Assembly: GCF_000686885.1 (NCBI RefSeq)
Contig: NZ_JMLU01000016.1
Location: 1-64,000, forward strand
Reading direction: 5' to 3'
Origin: Flavobacterium sasangense DSM 21067
GTDB taxonomy: Bacteria > Bacteroidota > Bacteroidia > Flavobacteriales > Flavobacteriaceae
DNA: 64,000 nucleotides
In this document: positions 36,902-47,101 of the stretch, piece after piece
Position numbering within the stretch: the stretch's first letter is position 1
Layout: every line of letters begins with the position of its first letter
The notes under the pieces: generated by a model
What the model was told of the DNA's origin: nothing
What the model saw: only the letters and a program-made list of their open reading frames with translations
The model's database searches: none
Translations under genes and position numbers: made by a program

Positions 36902-39900
36902 ATGTTAGAAAAAATTATTGCTTTTAGTTTACGAAACAAACTTATAGTGCTATTATTCACTTTAGGTGTATTTGGATTTGGTTTGTTTTCTGTTTTCCAA
37001 ATTTCTATTGGAGCTGTTCCAGATGTAACGAACAACCAAGTACAAGTTATTACAACTTCTCGAAATTTATCAACTCAAGATATAGAACAATATATTACTT
37101 ATCCAGTTGAAATAGAAATGGCGAATTTACCAAGTGTAAAAGAAATTCGTTCTATTTCTAAATTTGGTTTATCTGTGGTAACTATTGTTTTTGAAGATGA
37201 GATTGGAACCTATTTGCCACGACAATTAATCGCGGAAAAAATAAAAACCGCTTCAGAGAAAATTCCTGAAGGTTTTGGAACTCCTGAAATGGGGCCTATC
37301 ACAACGGGTTTAGGAGAAATTTATCAATATACGTTAGAAGTTAAACCCGAATTTAAAAATCAATATACAGTCACCGATTTAAGAACTATTCAAGATTGGG
37401 TAGTCAAACGTCAATTATCCGGAATTAAAGGAGTTGTCGAAATTAATACTTGGGGAGGTTACTTAAAACAGTACGAAATCGCTATCAATTCGGCAAGCTT
37501 AAAAGCAATGAATATTTCAACTTCTGATGTATTTACTGCATTAGAAAAAAACAATAGTATTGCTGGAGGTTCGTATATCGAAAAAACTAACGAAAGTTAT
37601 TTTATTCGTGGTGAAGGAAAAGTAAACTCAATTGAAGATATTGAAAATATTGTTGTTAAAAACGAATCTGGAACTCCAATTTATATTAAAAATGTAGCTA
37701 AAGTTCAATTCGGTCACGCTAATCGTTTTGGTGCTATTACTGGAAATGGAGAAGGAGAAAAAGTTTTAGGACAAGTAATGATGCTTAAAGACGGTAACTC
37801 TAAAAAAGTAATTGAAGATGTGAAGCACAGAGTAGCCGAAATTGAAAAAACTTTACCAGATGGCGTTTACATCAACGGATTTTTAGAACGAAGTGAACTA
37901 GTAGGAAAAACAACCTTCACCGTGGCTGAAAACTTAATTTTAGGATGTTTAATCGTAATTTTTGTTGTTGTTCTTTTATTAGGAAACTGGCGTTCTGGAT
38001 TGGTAGTTGCTTCAGTAATTCCACTTTGTTTATTATTTGCCATTTCGTTTATGAATATTTTCAATATTGATGCTAACTTAATGAGTTTAGGTGCAATTGA
38101 CTTTGGAATTATAATTGACGGAGCTGTAATTATCGTTGAATTTATCGCTTTTCAAATTGTTAGCAAGTCAAGTCATTTAGTAGGTTTAGATAAAAAAGAA
38201 CGCCAATATGAGATTGACCAAATTACTTATAAGAGCGCTTCAAAAATGATGAATTCGGCTGTTTTTGGACAGTTAATTATCTTAATCGTATTCATTCCAA
38301 TTTTATCACTTTCAGGAGTAGAAGGAAAAATGTTCAAGCCTATGGCAATGACGTTTAGTTTTGCATTATTAGGAGCTATGTTGTTCTGCTTCACTTATGT
38401 TCCTGTAGCGGCATCATTATTTTTAAAACCTAAAGAAGAAAATCCAAATTCGTTTTCACATCGATTAATCAATAAATTAAATTCTTGGTACTTACCGATA
38501 ATCAAATGGGCTTTACACAATACCAAAAAAGTTTTATATGGTGCGGTTGCTTTACTTTTCATCGCAATTGCTTTGTTTTCAACTATGGGAGGTGAATTTA
38601 TCCCACAATTAGATGAAGGTGATTTTGTGATTCAACCCGTGTTAAAAACAGGAACCTCATTATCAAAAACTATTGAAACAACGACTAAAATTGAGAGAAT
38701 CATCTTAAAAAATTTCCCAGAAGTCAAACAAGTGGTGAGTAGAATTGGTGCCGCAGAAGTACCAACTGATCCAATGAGCATGGAGGAAAGTGATATTATC
38801 GTTAAGTTAAAACCAAAATCAGAATGGGTTTCTGCCGATTCAAAAGATGAATTAGCGGATAAAATTAAAGAAGCATTAGAAAAACAAATTCCTAACATGG
38901 AAATTGAGTTTACTCAACCTATCGAAATGCGTTTCAACGAATTAATTTCGGGTTCTCGTTCTGATGTGGCAATTAAAATATTTGGAGAAGATTTAGATAT
39001 TTTAGCTAAAAAAGCTCATGAAGTAGAGAAAGCCATTCGAAATGTAGAAGGCGCTTCAGATATCATCATTGAAAAAACAGAAGGTTTACCTCAAATGTTT
39101 GTGCAATATGACCGAAGTAAAATCGCTCGATATGGTTTAAACATTGCCGATTTAAATGAAATGATTGCCTTAGGTTTTGCAGGTAAAGTTGTAGGAAATG
39201 TATTTGAAGGCGAAAAACGTTTTGATATGGTCATTCGTTTAGATCAAACCAACAGAACGGACATTGAAGATTTACGAAATTTATATGTTGCTACTCCAAA
39301 TGGCGAGCAAATTCCATTACGAGAACTAGCTAATATTGAATATACTGAAGGTCCAGCAAAAATTTCTAGAGACAATACCAACAGAAGAATTGTGGTAGGA
39401 ATCAACGTAAGAAACCGCGATTTACAAAGTGTGGTAGACGATGTAAAGAAAATAATTGAAGCTAAAGTCGATTTGCCACCAGGATATCGTGTTACTTACG
39501 GAGGTCAGTTTGAAAATTTAGAAAGCGCTAAAGCCCGATTAATGATTGCGGTTCCAATTGCTTTGTTTTTAATTTTTATCTTATTGCATTTTGCTTTTGG
39601 TTCAATCAAAGAAGCAATGATGGTTTACACAGCCATTCCGCTTTCTGCTGTAGGAGGGATTTTATTTTTATGGATTCGCGATTTGCCATTTAGTATTTCG
39701 GCAGGTGTTGGTTTTATTGCACTTTTCGGAATTGCAGTACTAAACGGAATCGTTCTAATCGAACACTTCAAAGAATTAAAGCATAGCGGTATGAAAAACA
39801 TGAACGAACTGATTTTAAAAGGTACAACAGATAGACTTCGTCCTGTATTATTAACAGCAGCAGCTGCAGCTTTAGGATTTTTACCAATGGCCATTTCATC

Positions 39901-41236
39901 TGGTGCAGGAGCAGAAGTACAACGCCCGCTAGCAACAGTTGTTATTGGTGGTTTAATAACAGCAACTCTTTTAACATTAATCGTTTTACCGGTTTTATTC
40001 AAGATTTATGATGAAAAAGAAGAGAAAAAATTAAAGTTCAAAAAAATGAAAAATAATAATATCATCATCTTTTTGTTATTCAGCTCATTATTAGGTTATA
40101 GTCAACAAGGAAATCCAGAATTAGATAGTTTGGTTTCTAAAGCAATTACCAATAATAAAAACATAAAATCAGGACAATTACAGGTCGACAAAGCAAAACA
40201 AGCTATAAAACTAGCATATGATTTTGAAAAAATGAATGTGTATTATAGCTATGATCAGAACAATTTAGCGTTGAATAATCAGCCTTTAAAGGTATTTGGA
40301 GCCCAACAATCGTTTGCTTTTCCAACGGTTTATGGAGCACAACGTAAAGTGTATGCGGCTGAATATGAAAAAGAAAAAGCAGGTTTTGAAATACAGAAGA
40401 ATAAACTTTCTCTTGAAGTTTCAAAAGTATATCATGAAATCGTTTATTTGAAACATCAAGAAAAATTGTATCAATATTTAGATAGTTTGTACCAAAATTT
40501 CTCTAAAGCAAGTAATCGAAGATTTGAATTAGGCGAAACCAATTATTTAGAAAAAATTACCGCCGAAGCAAAATTTAGACAGATTAGAACCAAGTTATCA
40601 CAAATAGATAAAGCAAAAGCAGCTCAGTTCGAATTGTTGCAATCATTGGTACAAAGCGATGAAAAAATAGGAATAAAATTATCAGAAATTAAACCATTAA
40701 TTAATTTTAAAAACACTTCAAGTAAAGAGCTTTATACTTCTTATTTAGAAAGTGTTACGAAAAAATATAAATCAAATGAAAGTTTGCAAAAACAAAACTG
40801 GTTACCTAATTTGAATTTAGAATATTTTCAAGGAAAAAACTCAGGATTATCACAATCTTTGTATGGTTTTCAAGTTGGATTATCAGTTCCCATTTTGTTT
40901 AACGGAAACATTGCAAAATCAAAAGTGGCTAAATTAGAATCACAAGCTTGGGAACAACAAAAGCAAAACGAACAAACTAAAATTGAGGCTCATATTAATC
41001 AAAAAAATAATGAATTAATTCAATTTCAACAAGCAATCAATTATTACAATGAATACGGAAAAAAAGTATCTGATGAAATTATTAAAGTTGCAAACAGTAG
41101 CTACAAACAAGGTGAAATCGACTTTTTTCAATACATTTTAAGCTTAGAAAACGCAACAACTATTCAAGTAGAATATTTAGATGCAGTTATTCAATACAAC
41201 AAAACTCAATTAGATTTACAATATATCAATTTATAA
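36902..41236 (+). CDS. Heavy-metal RND pump CusA/CzcA fused to a TolC-like domain
   Basis: I choose ATG 36902 (MLEKIIAFSL) over 36872 because it matches the family start. Residues 1 to about 1040 are an HME-RND pump with 12 membrane segments, proton-relay acids in DFGIIIDGAVII and the periplasmic porter domains. Residues about 1049-1444 are a TolC/CusC-like outer-membrane efflux domain. At the junction lies a Met (residue 1049) followed by what looks like a complete signal peptide (NNNIIIFLLFSSLLGYSQQ). The fusion occurs in other Bacteroidota. With CusB next door it forms a full tripartite efflux system for Cu, Ag, Zn, Co or Cd. Confidence 0.93.
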   Translation: MLEKIIAFSLRNKLIVLLFTLGVFGFGLFSVFQISIGAVPDVTNNQVQVITTSRNLSTQDIEQYITYPVEIEMANLPSVKEIRSISKFGLSVVTIVFEDEIGTYLPRQLIAEKIKTASEKIPEGFGTPEMGPITTGLGEIYQYTLEVKPEFKNQYTVTDLRTIQDWVVKRQLSGIKGVVEINTWGGYLKQYEIAINSASLKAMNISTSDVFTALEKNNSIAGGSYIEKTNESYFIRGEGKVNSIEDIENIVVKNESGTPIYIKNVAKVQFGHANRFGAITGNGEGEKVLGQVMMLKDGNSKKVIEDVKHRVAEIEKTLPDGVYINGFLERSELVGKTTFTVAENLILGCLIVIFVVVLLLGNWRSGLVVASVIPLCLLFAISFMNIFNIDANLMSLGAIDFGIIIDGAVIIVEFIAFQIVSKSSHLVGLDKKERQYEIDQITYKSASKMMNSAVFGQLIILIVFIPILSLSGVEGKMFKPMAMTFSFALLGAMLFCFTYVPVAASLFLKPKEENPNSFSHRLINKLNSWYLPIIKWALHNTKKVLYGAVALLFIAIALFSTMGGEFIPQLDEGDFVIQPVLKTGTSLSKTIETTTKIERIILKNFPEVKQVVSRIGAAEVPTDPMSMEESDIIVKLKPKSEWVSADSKDELADKIKEALEKQIPNMEIEFTQPIEMRFNELISGSRSDVAIKIFGEDLDILAKKAHEVEKAIRNVEGASDIIIEKTEGLPQMFVQYDRSKIARYGLNIADLNEMIALGFAGKVVGNVFEGEKRFDMVIRLDQTNRTDIEDLRNLYVATPNGEQIPLRELANIEYTEGPAKISRDNTNRRIVVGINVRNRDLQSVVDDVKKIIEAKVDLPPGYRVTYGGQFENLESAKARLMIAVPIALFLIFILLHFAFGSIKEAMMVYTAIPLSAVGGILFLWIRDLPFSISAGVGFIALFGIAVLNGIVLIEHFKELKHSGMKNMNELILKGTTDRLRPVLLTAAAAALGFLPMAISSGAGAEVQRPLATVVIGGLITATLLTLIVLPVLFKIYDEKEEKKLKFKKMKNNNIIIFLLFSSLLGYSQQGNPELDSLVSKAITNNKNIKSGQLQVDKAKQAIKLAYDFEKMNVYYSYDQNNLALNNQPLKVFGAQQSFAFPTVYGAQRKVYAAEYEKEKAGFEIQKNKLSLEVSKVYHEIVYLKHQEKLYQYLDSLYQNFSKASNRRFELGETNYLEKITAEAKFRQIRTKLSQIDKAKAAQFELLQSLVQSDEKIGIKLSEIKPLINFKNTSSKELYTSYLESVTKKYKSNESLQKQNWLPNLNLEYFQGKNSGLSQSLYGFQVGLSVPILFNGNIAKSKVAKLESQAWEQQKQNEQTKIEAHINQKNNELIQFQQAINYYNEYGKKVSDEIIKVANSSYKQGEIDFFQYILSLENATTIQVEYLDAVIQYNKTQLDLQYINL

Positions 41237-41245
41237 GAACTACCA

Positions 41246-42358
41246 ATGAAAAAGATTTTATATATACTTACGTTAATGACTTTAACTGTTTCATGCAAAA
41301 ATGAAGTAGTGGAAGAACCGGTAAAAGATGATGGATTAATTACAGTTACTGAGGAACAATTTAAATCCTCAGGAATGATTATTGGCACACCTTCAGAACA
41401 AGATTTTGATGTGACAGTAAAAGCATCAGGAAAAATAGATGTTCCACCACAATATCGCGCTAAAATAACACCCTTTATTGGTGGTTATGTTAAAGCAACT
41501 AAGCTATTAGTGGGTGATAAAGTTTCAAAAGGGCAAGCTTTAATAACATTAGAAAACACCGAATATTTAGACATTCAAAAAGATTATGTTGAAGTAGCCG
41601 AACAAATTAATTATTTAAAATCCGAATTTGAGCGTCAAAAAACGTTGTATAATGAAAAGATTACTTCTCAAAAAAACTATCTAAAAGCCGAAAGCGATTA
41701 TCGTCAAGCTAAAGGTATGTATCAAGGTTTGCGCGAAAAATTACTCTTGTTAAATATCAATCCAGCAAATGTTGAAAAGGGAAGATTTACATCCGTAATC
41801 ACGTTATCATCGCCAATCTCAGGAGATATTACAGTTATGAATGCGAATGTTGGAATGTTTATGTCACCATCAGATATAATTTTAGAAGTAGTGGATACCA
41901 ATTATTTACATTTGAATTTAAGTATTTTTGAAAAAGATATTTTACATGTTAAACAAGGACAAAATATAAGTTTTACTATTCCAGAAGCAAGTAAAGATGT
42001 TTTTACTTCAAAAGTACAATTGGTTGGAAAATCGATTGAAAATAAAGACAGAACCATTTCCGTTTTTGGAGTTTTAAATCCGTCAGATAAATCAAAATTA
42101 CTATCTGGAATGTTTGTAGAAGCAGGAATAGTTATCAGTTCTAAAAAAGGTTTAGGAATTCCAGTTGATGCATTAATAACTGAAAACAATAAAAATTTCG
42201 TACTTTTATTACAAGAAAATAAAGGAAATTATATTTTTAAGAAAACACTAGTAAACATTGGTGAAAAATCAGAAAAGTATGTTGAGATTTTACCAAACGA
42301 AACCATTAATGAAAACTCAAAAATAGTAACAAAAGGAGTTTTCGATTTAACTAATTAA
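41246..42358 (+). CDS. Efflux RND periplasmic adaptor, CusB/CzcB type
   Basis: The adaptor links the RND pump to the outer-membrane channel. The 370-residue lipoprotein has a signal ending at C17 (TVSC), a split lipoyl domain (about 65-105 and 170-215), a helical hairpin between them and beta-barrel domains after. It begins 9 bases after the pump gene. No His/Met-rich N-terminal metal-capture motif is evident. Confidence 0.92.
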   Translation: MKKILYILTLMTLTVSCKNEVVEEPVKDDGLITVTEEQFKSSGMIIGTPSEQDFDVTVKASGKIDVPPQYRAKITPFIGGYVKATKLLVGDKVSKGQALITLENTEYLDIQKDYVEVAEQINYLKSEFERQKTLYNEKITSQKNYLKAESDYRQAKGMYQGLREKLLLLNINPANVEKGRFTSVITLSSPISGDITVMNANVGMFMSPSDIILEVVDTNYLHLNLSIFEKDILHVKQGQNISFTIPEASKDVFTSKVQLVGKSIENKDRTISVFGVLNPSDKSKLLSGMFVEAGIVISSKKGLGIPVDALITENNKNFVLLLQENKGNYIFKKTLVNIGEKSEKYVEILPNETINENSKIVTKGVFDLTN

Positions 42359-42371
42359 AAAACAAAAAATC

Positions 42372-42878
42372 ATGAACGACGCACATTTACACATGGTAGT
42401 AAACCATTTTCCAATTATTGGGACAATTTTTGGATTAGGAATCTTAATTGGTGGTATCTTTTTTAAAAACAGCGTAATAAAAAATGTAGCATACGTACTA
42501 TTTGTAGTAGCCGCAATTTTTAGTGCCGTAAGTATGGCTACTGGAGAAGGAGCGGAGGAAATTGCAGAAAAATTACCTTCAGTAACTCATCATATTATTC
42601 ACGAGCATGAAGAAATGGCTGAAAAATTAGCTATCGTTTTATATGCACTTGGATTAGTTTCACTTATCGGATTGTATTTAAACTTTAAAAATCATGCAAA
42701 AGCCAATTTGATTTCTTATTTGGCTGTTTTAATTGCAGTTGTAGGAGTGTTTTTAGGAAAACAAACGGGAACAACAGGTGGTGAAATTCGTCATACTGAA
42801 ATTAGAGAAAATGCATCTCAAGCAATTGATGCACCACAAAACGATAATGAACATGAAAAAGAAGGAGATGACAATTAA
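42372..42878 (+). CDS. DUF2231-like four-helix membrane protein
   Basis: The 168-residue protein starts with LHMVVNHFPIIGTIFG, typical of DUF2231, and has four membrane helices. A His/Glu-rich loop follows helix 2 (THHIIHEHEEM), and the C-terminal tail is hydrophilic. The many histidines suggest metal or haem binding. It lies 13 bases after cusB in the same operon; its function is unknown. Confidence 0.75.
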   Translation: MNDAHLHMVVNHFPIIGTIFGLGILIGGIFFKNSVIKNVAYVLFVVAAIFSAVSMATGEGAEEIAEKLPSVTHHIIHEHEEMAEKLAIVLYALGLVSLIGLYLNFKNHAKANLISYLAVLIAVVGVFLGKQTGTTGGEIRHTEIRENASQAIDAPQNDNEHEKEGDDN

Positions 42879-42897
42879 ATCTTAAATAAGTTGGTCA

Positions 42898-43605
42898 ATG
42901 GAAAATCAAAATGAGAATTACTTAGATAACCATTTTATTCATAAAAGCAACTGGCTTAGAGCGGCTGTTTTGGGTGCTAATGACGGCATATTATCAACTT
43001 CAAGTTTAGCTATTGGTGTTGCTGCCGCCAGTGAATTTAGAGAACCAATTGTTTTAGCAACTTTAGCAGGTTTAGTAGCTGGAGCATTGTCGATGGCTGC
43101 AGGTGAATATGTTTCTGTAAGTTCTCAAACCGATGTTGAACATGCCGATATTGAAAGAGAAAAAATTGAACTTGATGAAATGCCTGAGCTTGAATTACAA
43201 CGTTTAGCAACAATTTATGAAGAAAGAGGTTTAAAAAAAGAGACTGCTTTATTGGTTGCCAAAGAATTAACAGCTCATGACGCATTAGGCGCTCACATTC
43301 GTGATGAACTAGGAATAAATGAAATTAGTCAGGCAAATCCATTACAAGCAGCAATGGCTTCAGGTGTTGCGTTTACAGTTGGAGGTATTTTACCATTGTT
43401 AGTAACATTGTTTTTCCCGGTACACAACATGGAATATTATCTTTATGGTTTGGCAATTCTATTTTTAGGATTCTTAGGTGCTTTAGCCGCTAAAACTGGA
43501 GGTTCAAACATTGTAAAAGCAGTAATCCGTGTTACATTTTGGGGAACGATAGCAATGGTATTAACCGCTATTGTGGGACATCTTTTTGGAGTTCAAATAG
43601 CTTAA
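42898..43605 (+). CDS. VIT1/CCC1-family Fe/Mn transporter
   Basis: This 235-residue protein has the family signature near the start (RAAVLGANDGILSTSSLAIG), five membrane segments and the charged cytosolic metal-binding region between helices 2 and 3 (EREKIELDEMPELELQRLA). VIT1-type proteins move Fe2+ or Mn2+ out of the cytoplasm. It is the last gene of the metal operon, 19 bases after the DUF2231-like gene, and is followed by the his leader. Confidence 0.92.
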   Translation: MENQNENYLDNHFIHKSNWLRAAVLGANDGILSTSSLAIGVAAASEFREPIVLATLAGLVAGALSMAAGEYVSVSSQTDVEHADIEREKIELDEMPELELQRLATIYEERGLKKETALLVAKELTAHDALGAHIRDELGINEISQANPLQAAMASGVAFTVGGILPLLVTLFFPVHNMEYYLYGLAILFLGFLGALAAKTGGSNIVKAVIRVTFWGTIAMVLTAIVGHLFGVQIA

Positions 43606-43630
43606 ACAAAATATAAAATTTCAAAAACAT

Positions 43631-43663
43631 TTTGTTTATTCGAAAAATTAGTCGTTAAATTTG
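43631..43663 (+). promoter_or_regulatory. his operon promoter, -33 TTTG and -7 TAAATTTG
   Basis: TTTG (43631-43634) and TAAATTTG (43656-43663) match both halves of the Bacteroidota vegetative promoter with a 21-base spacer. The predicted start, about 43670, places the leader peptide ATG roughly 18 bases into the transcript. Confidence 0.75.
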
Positions 43664-43687
43664 CAGTGTTAAATAATAACAGAAATT

Positions 43688-43741
43688 ATGTTTTTAAATC
43701 AATTACATCATCATCATCATACCTCCGCTCAAGCGAAGTAA
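43688..43741 (+). CDS. hisL: his leader peptide with five consecutive His codons
   Basis: The ORF encodes MFLNQLHHHHHTSAQAK and stops at TAA. The five CAT codons are at 43706-43720. A run of the regulated amino acid just before a terminator and the hisG gene is the hallmark of ribosome-mediated attenuation. When His-tRNA is scarce the ribosome would stall on these codons. The segment AATTACATCATCAT (43701-43714), which overlaps the His codons, pairs with 43741-43756 (with a 2-base bulge), so stalling would free that second segment. Confidence 0.85.
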   Translation: MFLNQLHHHHHTSAQAK

Positions 43742-43772
43742 TGATGCTATGTAATTAAATCATATAAATCAG

Positions 43773-43804
43773 AAACCCGTTTGAGTACATCAAGCGGGTT
43801 TTTT
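43773..43804 (+). terminator. his operon attenuator terminator
   Basis: AAACCCGTTTGA (43773-43784) pairs with 43790-43801 (one G-T wobble) around a 5-base loop and runs into TTTT. It lies between the leader stop and hisG. The upstream segment TGATG (43742-43746) can pair with CATCA in the loop and 3' arm (43788-43792), a possible antiterminator. Confidence 0.8.
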
Positions 43805-43866
43805 GTTGGTAAGCATTTTTTAAAAATCTTCTTGGTGTACTCATTTTAAAATTAAATAAAATTAAA

Positions 43867-44724
43867 ATGAACACGTTAAAAATTGCTATTCAAAAATCAG
43901 GTCGGTTACACGATGAAAGTATTCAAATCTTAAAAGATTCTGGAATTTCAGTGTATAACGGAAATGACCAACTCAAAGTTACCGCTTCCAATTTTCCTTT
44001 AGAAGTGTATTATTTACGAAATTCTGATATCCCACAATATTTGATTGATGGTGTGGTAGATATTGCGATTGTAGGTGATAATTTATTAGTTGAAAAAGGG
44101 CAAAACATTCAAATTGTTGAGAAATTAGGATTTTCAAAATGTAAAGTTTCGGTAGCGGTTCCAAAGAATTTCAACTACAATTCCATTCAAGATTTAAATG
44201 GATTACGCGTTGCTACTTCCTATCCAAAAACCGTTGTAGATTATTTTTCTTCGAAAGGAATTTCCGTAGACATTCACCAAATCTCAGGTTCGGTTGAAAT
44301 TGCACCAAACATTGGACTTTCAGATGCCATTGTAGATATTGTTTCTAGTGGTAGTACCTTATTTAAAAACGGTTTAAAAGAAGTCGAAGTGATTTTAAAA
44401 AGTGAAGCTGTTCTGGCGGTTTCTCCCAAAATTTCGAATGAAGCAAAGCAATTAGTTTCGAAACTTCAATTCCGAATTCAAGCCGTTTTACGTTCGAGAA
44501 AATCGAAATACATTTTGATGAATGTTCCCAATGATAAAATCTCAGAAATCAGCAAAATTCTTCCCGTTTTAAAAAGCCCAACAGTAATGCCATTAGCCGA
44601 AGACGGTTGGAGTAGTGTGCATTCAGTAATAGATGAAGATAAATTTTGGGAAGTCATCGACCAATTAAAAGAAGCCGGAGCTGAAGGCATTTTGGTTTGC
44701 CCAATTGAAAAAATGGTCCTTTAA
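43867..44724 (+). CDS. hisG: ATP phosphoribosyltransferase, long form
   Basis: HisG condenses ATP with PRPP in the first step of histidine synthesis and is feedback-inhibited by histidine. At 285 residues it is the long form, with catalytic domains (1 to about 210, including the DIVSSGSTLFKNGLKEV PRPP loop) and the C-terminal regulatory ACT-like domain (about 211-285), so it needs no HisZ. It is the first structural gene after the attenuator. Confidence 0.96.
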   Translation: MNTLKIAIQKSGRLHDESIQILKDSGISVYNGNDQLKVTASNFPLEVYYLRNSDIPQYLIDGVVDIAIVGDNLLVEKGQNIQIVEKLGFSKCKVSVAVPKNFNYNSIQDLNGLRVATSYPKTVVDYFSSKGISVDIHQISGSVEIAPNIGLSDAIVDIVSSGSTLFKNGLKEVEVILKSEAVLAVSPKISNEAKQLVSKLQFRIQAVLRSRKSKYILMNVPNDKISEISKILPVLKSPTVMPLAEDGWSSVHSVIDEDKFWEVIDQLKEAGAEGILVCPIEKMVL

Positions 44725-44759
44725 AAGAAAACAGAAAATAGAATTTAGAAAATAAAATC

Positions 44760-46034
44760 ATGAAAAAAATATACAACCCACAACCCGAATCTTGGTCAGA
44801 AATTTGCAAACGACCAACACAAACTTTCTCAGACGTAGAAGAAACGGTGAAGCAAATTTTTAAAGAAGTGCAACAAAAAGGCGATAAAGTCATTGCAAAA
44901 TATGCTTCCTTCTTTGATGGCGTTACTTTAGAAAATATCCAAGTTACACAAGAAGAAATTGAAATTGCTAAAAATGAAGTTTCAACGGAACTAAAAGAAG
45001 CCATTCAATTAGCAAAATCAAACATCGAACAATTTCACGCTGCTCAAAAAACGGACAAAATTGTAGTAGAAACAACTATCGGTGTAATTTGTTGGCAAGA
45101 AAAACGTCCGATTCAAAAAGTAGGACTGTACATTCCAGGTGGAACGGCTCCTTTGTTTTCAACGGTTTTAATGTTGGCTGTTCCAGCAAAATTAGCAGGT
45201 TGTCAAGAAATTGTATTGTGTTCACCACCTGATAAAAACGGAAAAATTAATGCTGCTATTTTATATGCTGCCGATTTGTGTGGCGTTACTAAAATCTACA
45301 AAGTTGGCGGAATTCAAGCCATTGCTGGAATGACATTCGGAACTGAAACAATTCCGCAAGTGTATAAAATCTTCGGACCAGGAAATCAATTTGTTACGAT
45401 TGCAAAACAATTTGCATCACAAAACGGAGTTGCAATCGACATGCCTGCAGGACCAAGTGAATTATTAGTTTACGCTGATGAAACGGCTATTCCAAGTTTC
45501 GTAGCTTCCGATTTATTAAGTCAAGCCGAACACGGCAAAGATAGCCAAGTGATTTTGGTTACTACCAATAAAAACATTTTAAACGATGTGGAAGAAGAAA
45601 TTTATAAACAATTGAAAGATCTTCCAAGACAAGAAATCGCTCAAGTGGCTATTAATAATTCCAAATTAATCTTTGTTGAAACCGAAAAAACCGCTTTATC
45701 GTTAATTAATGAATATGGTCCAGAACATTTTATTGTATGTTCTAAAAATGAAGATTATTTCGTTGACGGAATTCAAAATGCGGGTTCGATTTTCATTGGA
45801 AATTATACTCCAGAAAGCGCTGGCGATTATGCTTCTGGAACCAATCACACATTGCCTACAAACGGTTATTCTAAAAGCTATAGTGGTGTAAATTTAGATA
45901 GTTTCTTGAAAGCAATGACCTTTCAAAAAATATCAAATGAAGGAATTCAAAACATCGGAAAAGCGATAGAAACAATGGCGGAAGCTGAAGGTTTACAAGC
46001 ACACAAAAATGCAGTTACACTAAGATTAAAATAA
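44760..46034 (+). CDS. hisD: Histidinol dehydrogenase
   Basis: HisD is the zinc enzyme that oxidises histidinol to histidine in two NAD-dependent steps. The 424-residue protein has the signatures VGLYIPGGTAPLFSTVLM, the zinc-binding SQAEHGKDS and the catalytic NEYGPEHFI with the essential Glu and His. It follows hisG by 35 bases. Confidence 0.97.
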   Translation: MKKIYNPQPESWSEICKRPTQTFSDVEETVKQIFKEVQQKGDKVIAKYASFFDGVTLENIQVTQEEIEIAKNEVSTELKEAIQLAKSNIEQFHAAQKTDKIVVETTIGVICWQEKRPIQKVGLYIPGGTAPLFSTVLMLAVPAKLAGCQEIVLCSPPDKNGKINAAILYAADLCGVTKIYKVGGIQAIAGMTFGTETIPQVYKIFGPGNQFVTIAKQFASQNGVAIDMPAGPSELLVYADETAIPSFVASDLLSQAEHGKDSQVILVTTNKNILNDVEEEIYKQLKDLPRQEIAQVAINNSKLIFVETEKTALSLINEYGPEHFIVCSKNEDYFVDGIQNAGSIFIGNYTPESAGDYASGTNHTLPTNGYSKSYSGVNLDSFLKAMTFQKISNEGIQNIGKAIETMAEAEGLQAHKNAVTLRLK

Positions 46035-46039
46035 GAACT

Positions 46040-47101
46040 ATGAATTTAGAAAACTTAATCCGAGAAAACGTTAAAAAACTGAGTCCCTATTCTTCAGCAC
46101 GTGATGAATTTGAACAGTTTACAAAGCAAATGATTTATCTAGATGCTAATGAAAATCCATTTTCAAATGGTATGAATCGTTATCCAGATCCGCAACAGAA
46201 AGAATTGAAAGCAATAATTGCAGATAGAAATAATGTTCCTAAAGACAACATTATCTTAGGAAACGGAAGTGATGAAGTCTTAGATTTGATTTTCAGAGCG
46301 TTTTGTGAACCGAATCGCGATAATATCATCACATTGCCGCCAACCTATGGAATGTATAGCGTTTTAGCAAACATCAACGCTATTGAAAATCGTGAAGTAT
46401 TGTTAAATGAGGAATTTCAACCGAATATAGAAGCAATTCTAAATACTGTAGATAACAATACGAAAATCATCTTTTTGTGTTCGCCTAACAACCCAACAGG
46501 AAATTCTTTTATAGATTCGTCAGTAATCAAAATTCTGAATCAATTCAAAGGTTTAGTGGTAATTGATGAAGCGTATATTGATTTTTCAAAAGACGAAAGT
46601 TGGTTAAGTGTTTTGAAAGATTTCCCTAATTTGATAATCACTCAAACGTTGTCAAAAGCCTATGCAATGGCCGGTTTACGTATTGGAATTTTGTATGCTT
46701 CTAGAGAGATTATTTCAGTTTTGAATAAAATCAAGCCACCTTACAATATCAATGGTTTATCGCAAGAAACTGTGGTGAAAAAACTATTGCAAAACACTTT
46801 GTCAACTCAAGTTAGAAAGATACTAGTCGAACGAAATAAGTTGATTGAAGCACTTTCAAAATGTGAATTTGTTGAAAAAATTTATCCATCAGATGCTAAT
46901 TTTATTTTGATTAAAGTAGATGATGCCAATTTCAGATACCAACAATTTATAGATAATGGAGTAGTGGTTCGCAACAGAAGTAATCAACCTTTATGCGAAA
47001 ATTGTTTGCGAATTAGCATTGGAACCAAAGAAGAAACCGAACAAATTATTGAATTATTAAAAACCTTCAACAATGCCGAAAAGAGTATTATTTATAGATA
47101 G
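46040..47101 (+). CDS. hisC: Histidinol-phosphate aminotransferase
   Basis: HisC is a PLP-dependent class I/II aminotransferase. The 353-residue protein has the cofactor lysine K206 in [15 protein letters not shown], the N-terminal YLDANENPF and [11 protein letters not shown] motifs and the C-terminal RISIGTKEE with the phosphate-binding Arg. Its end overlaps the start of hisB by 29 bases. Confidence 0.96.
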   Translation: MNLENLIRENVKKLSPYSSARDEFEQFTKQMIYLDANENPFSNGMNRYPDPQQKELKAIIADRNNVPKDNIILGNGSDEVLDLIFRAFCEPNRDNIITLPPTYGMYSVLANINAIENREVLLNEEFQPNIEAILNTVDNNTKIIFLCSPNNPTGNSFIDSSVIKILNQFKGLVVIDEAYIDFSKDESWLSVLKDFPNLIITQTLSKAYAMAGLRIGILYASREIISVLNKIKPPYNINGLSQETVVKKLLQNTLSTQVRKILVERNKLIEALSKCEFVEKIYPSDANFILIKVDDANFRYQQFIDNGVVVRNRSNQPLCENCLRISIGTKEETEQIIELLKTFNNAEKSIIYR

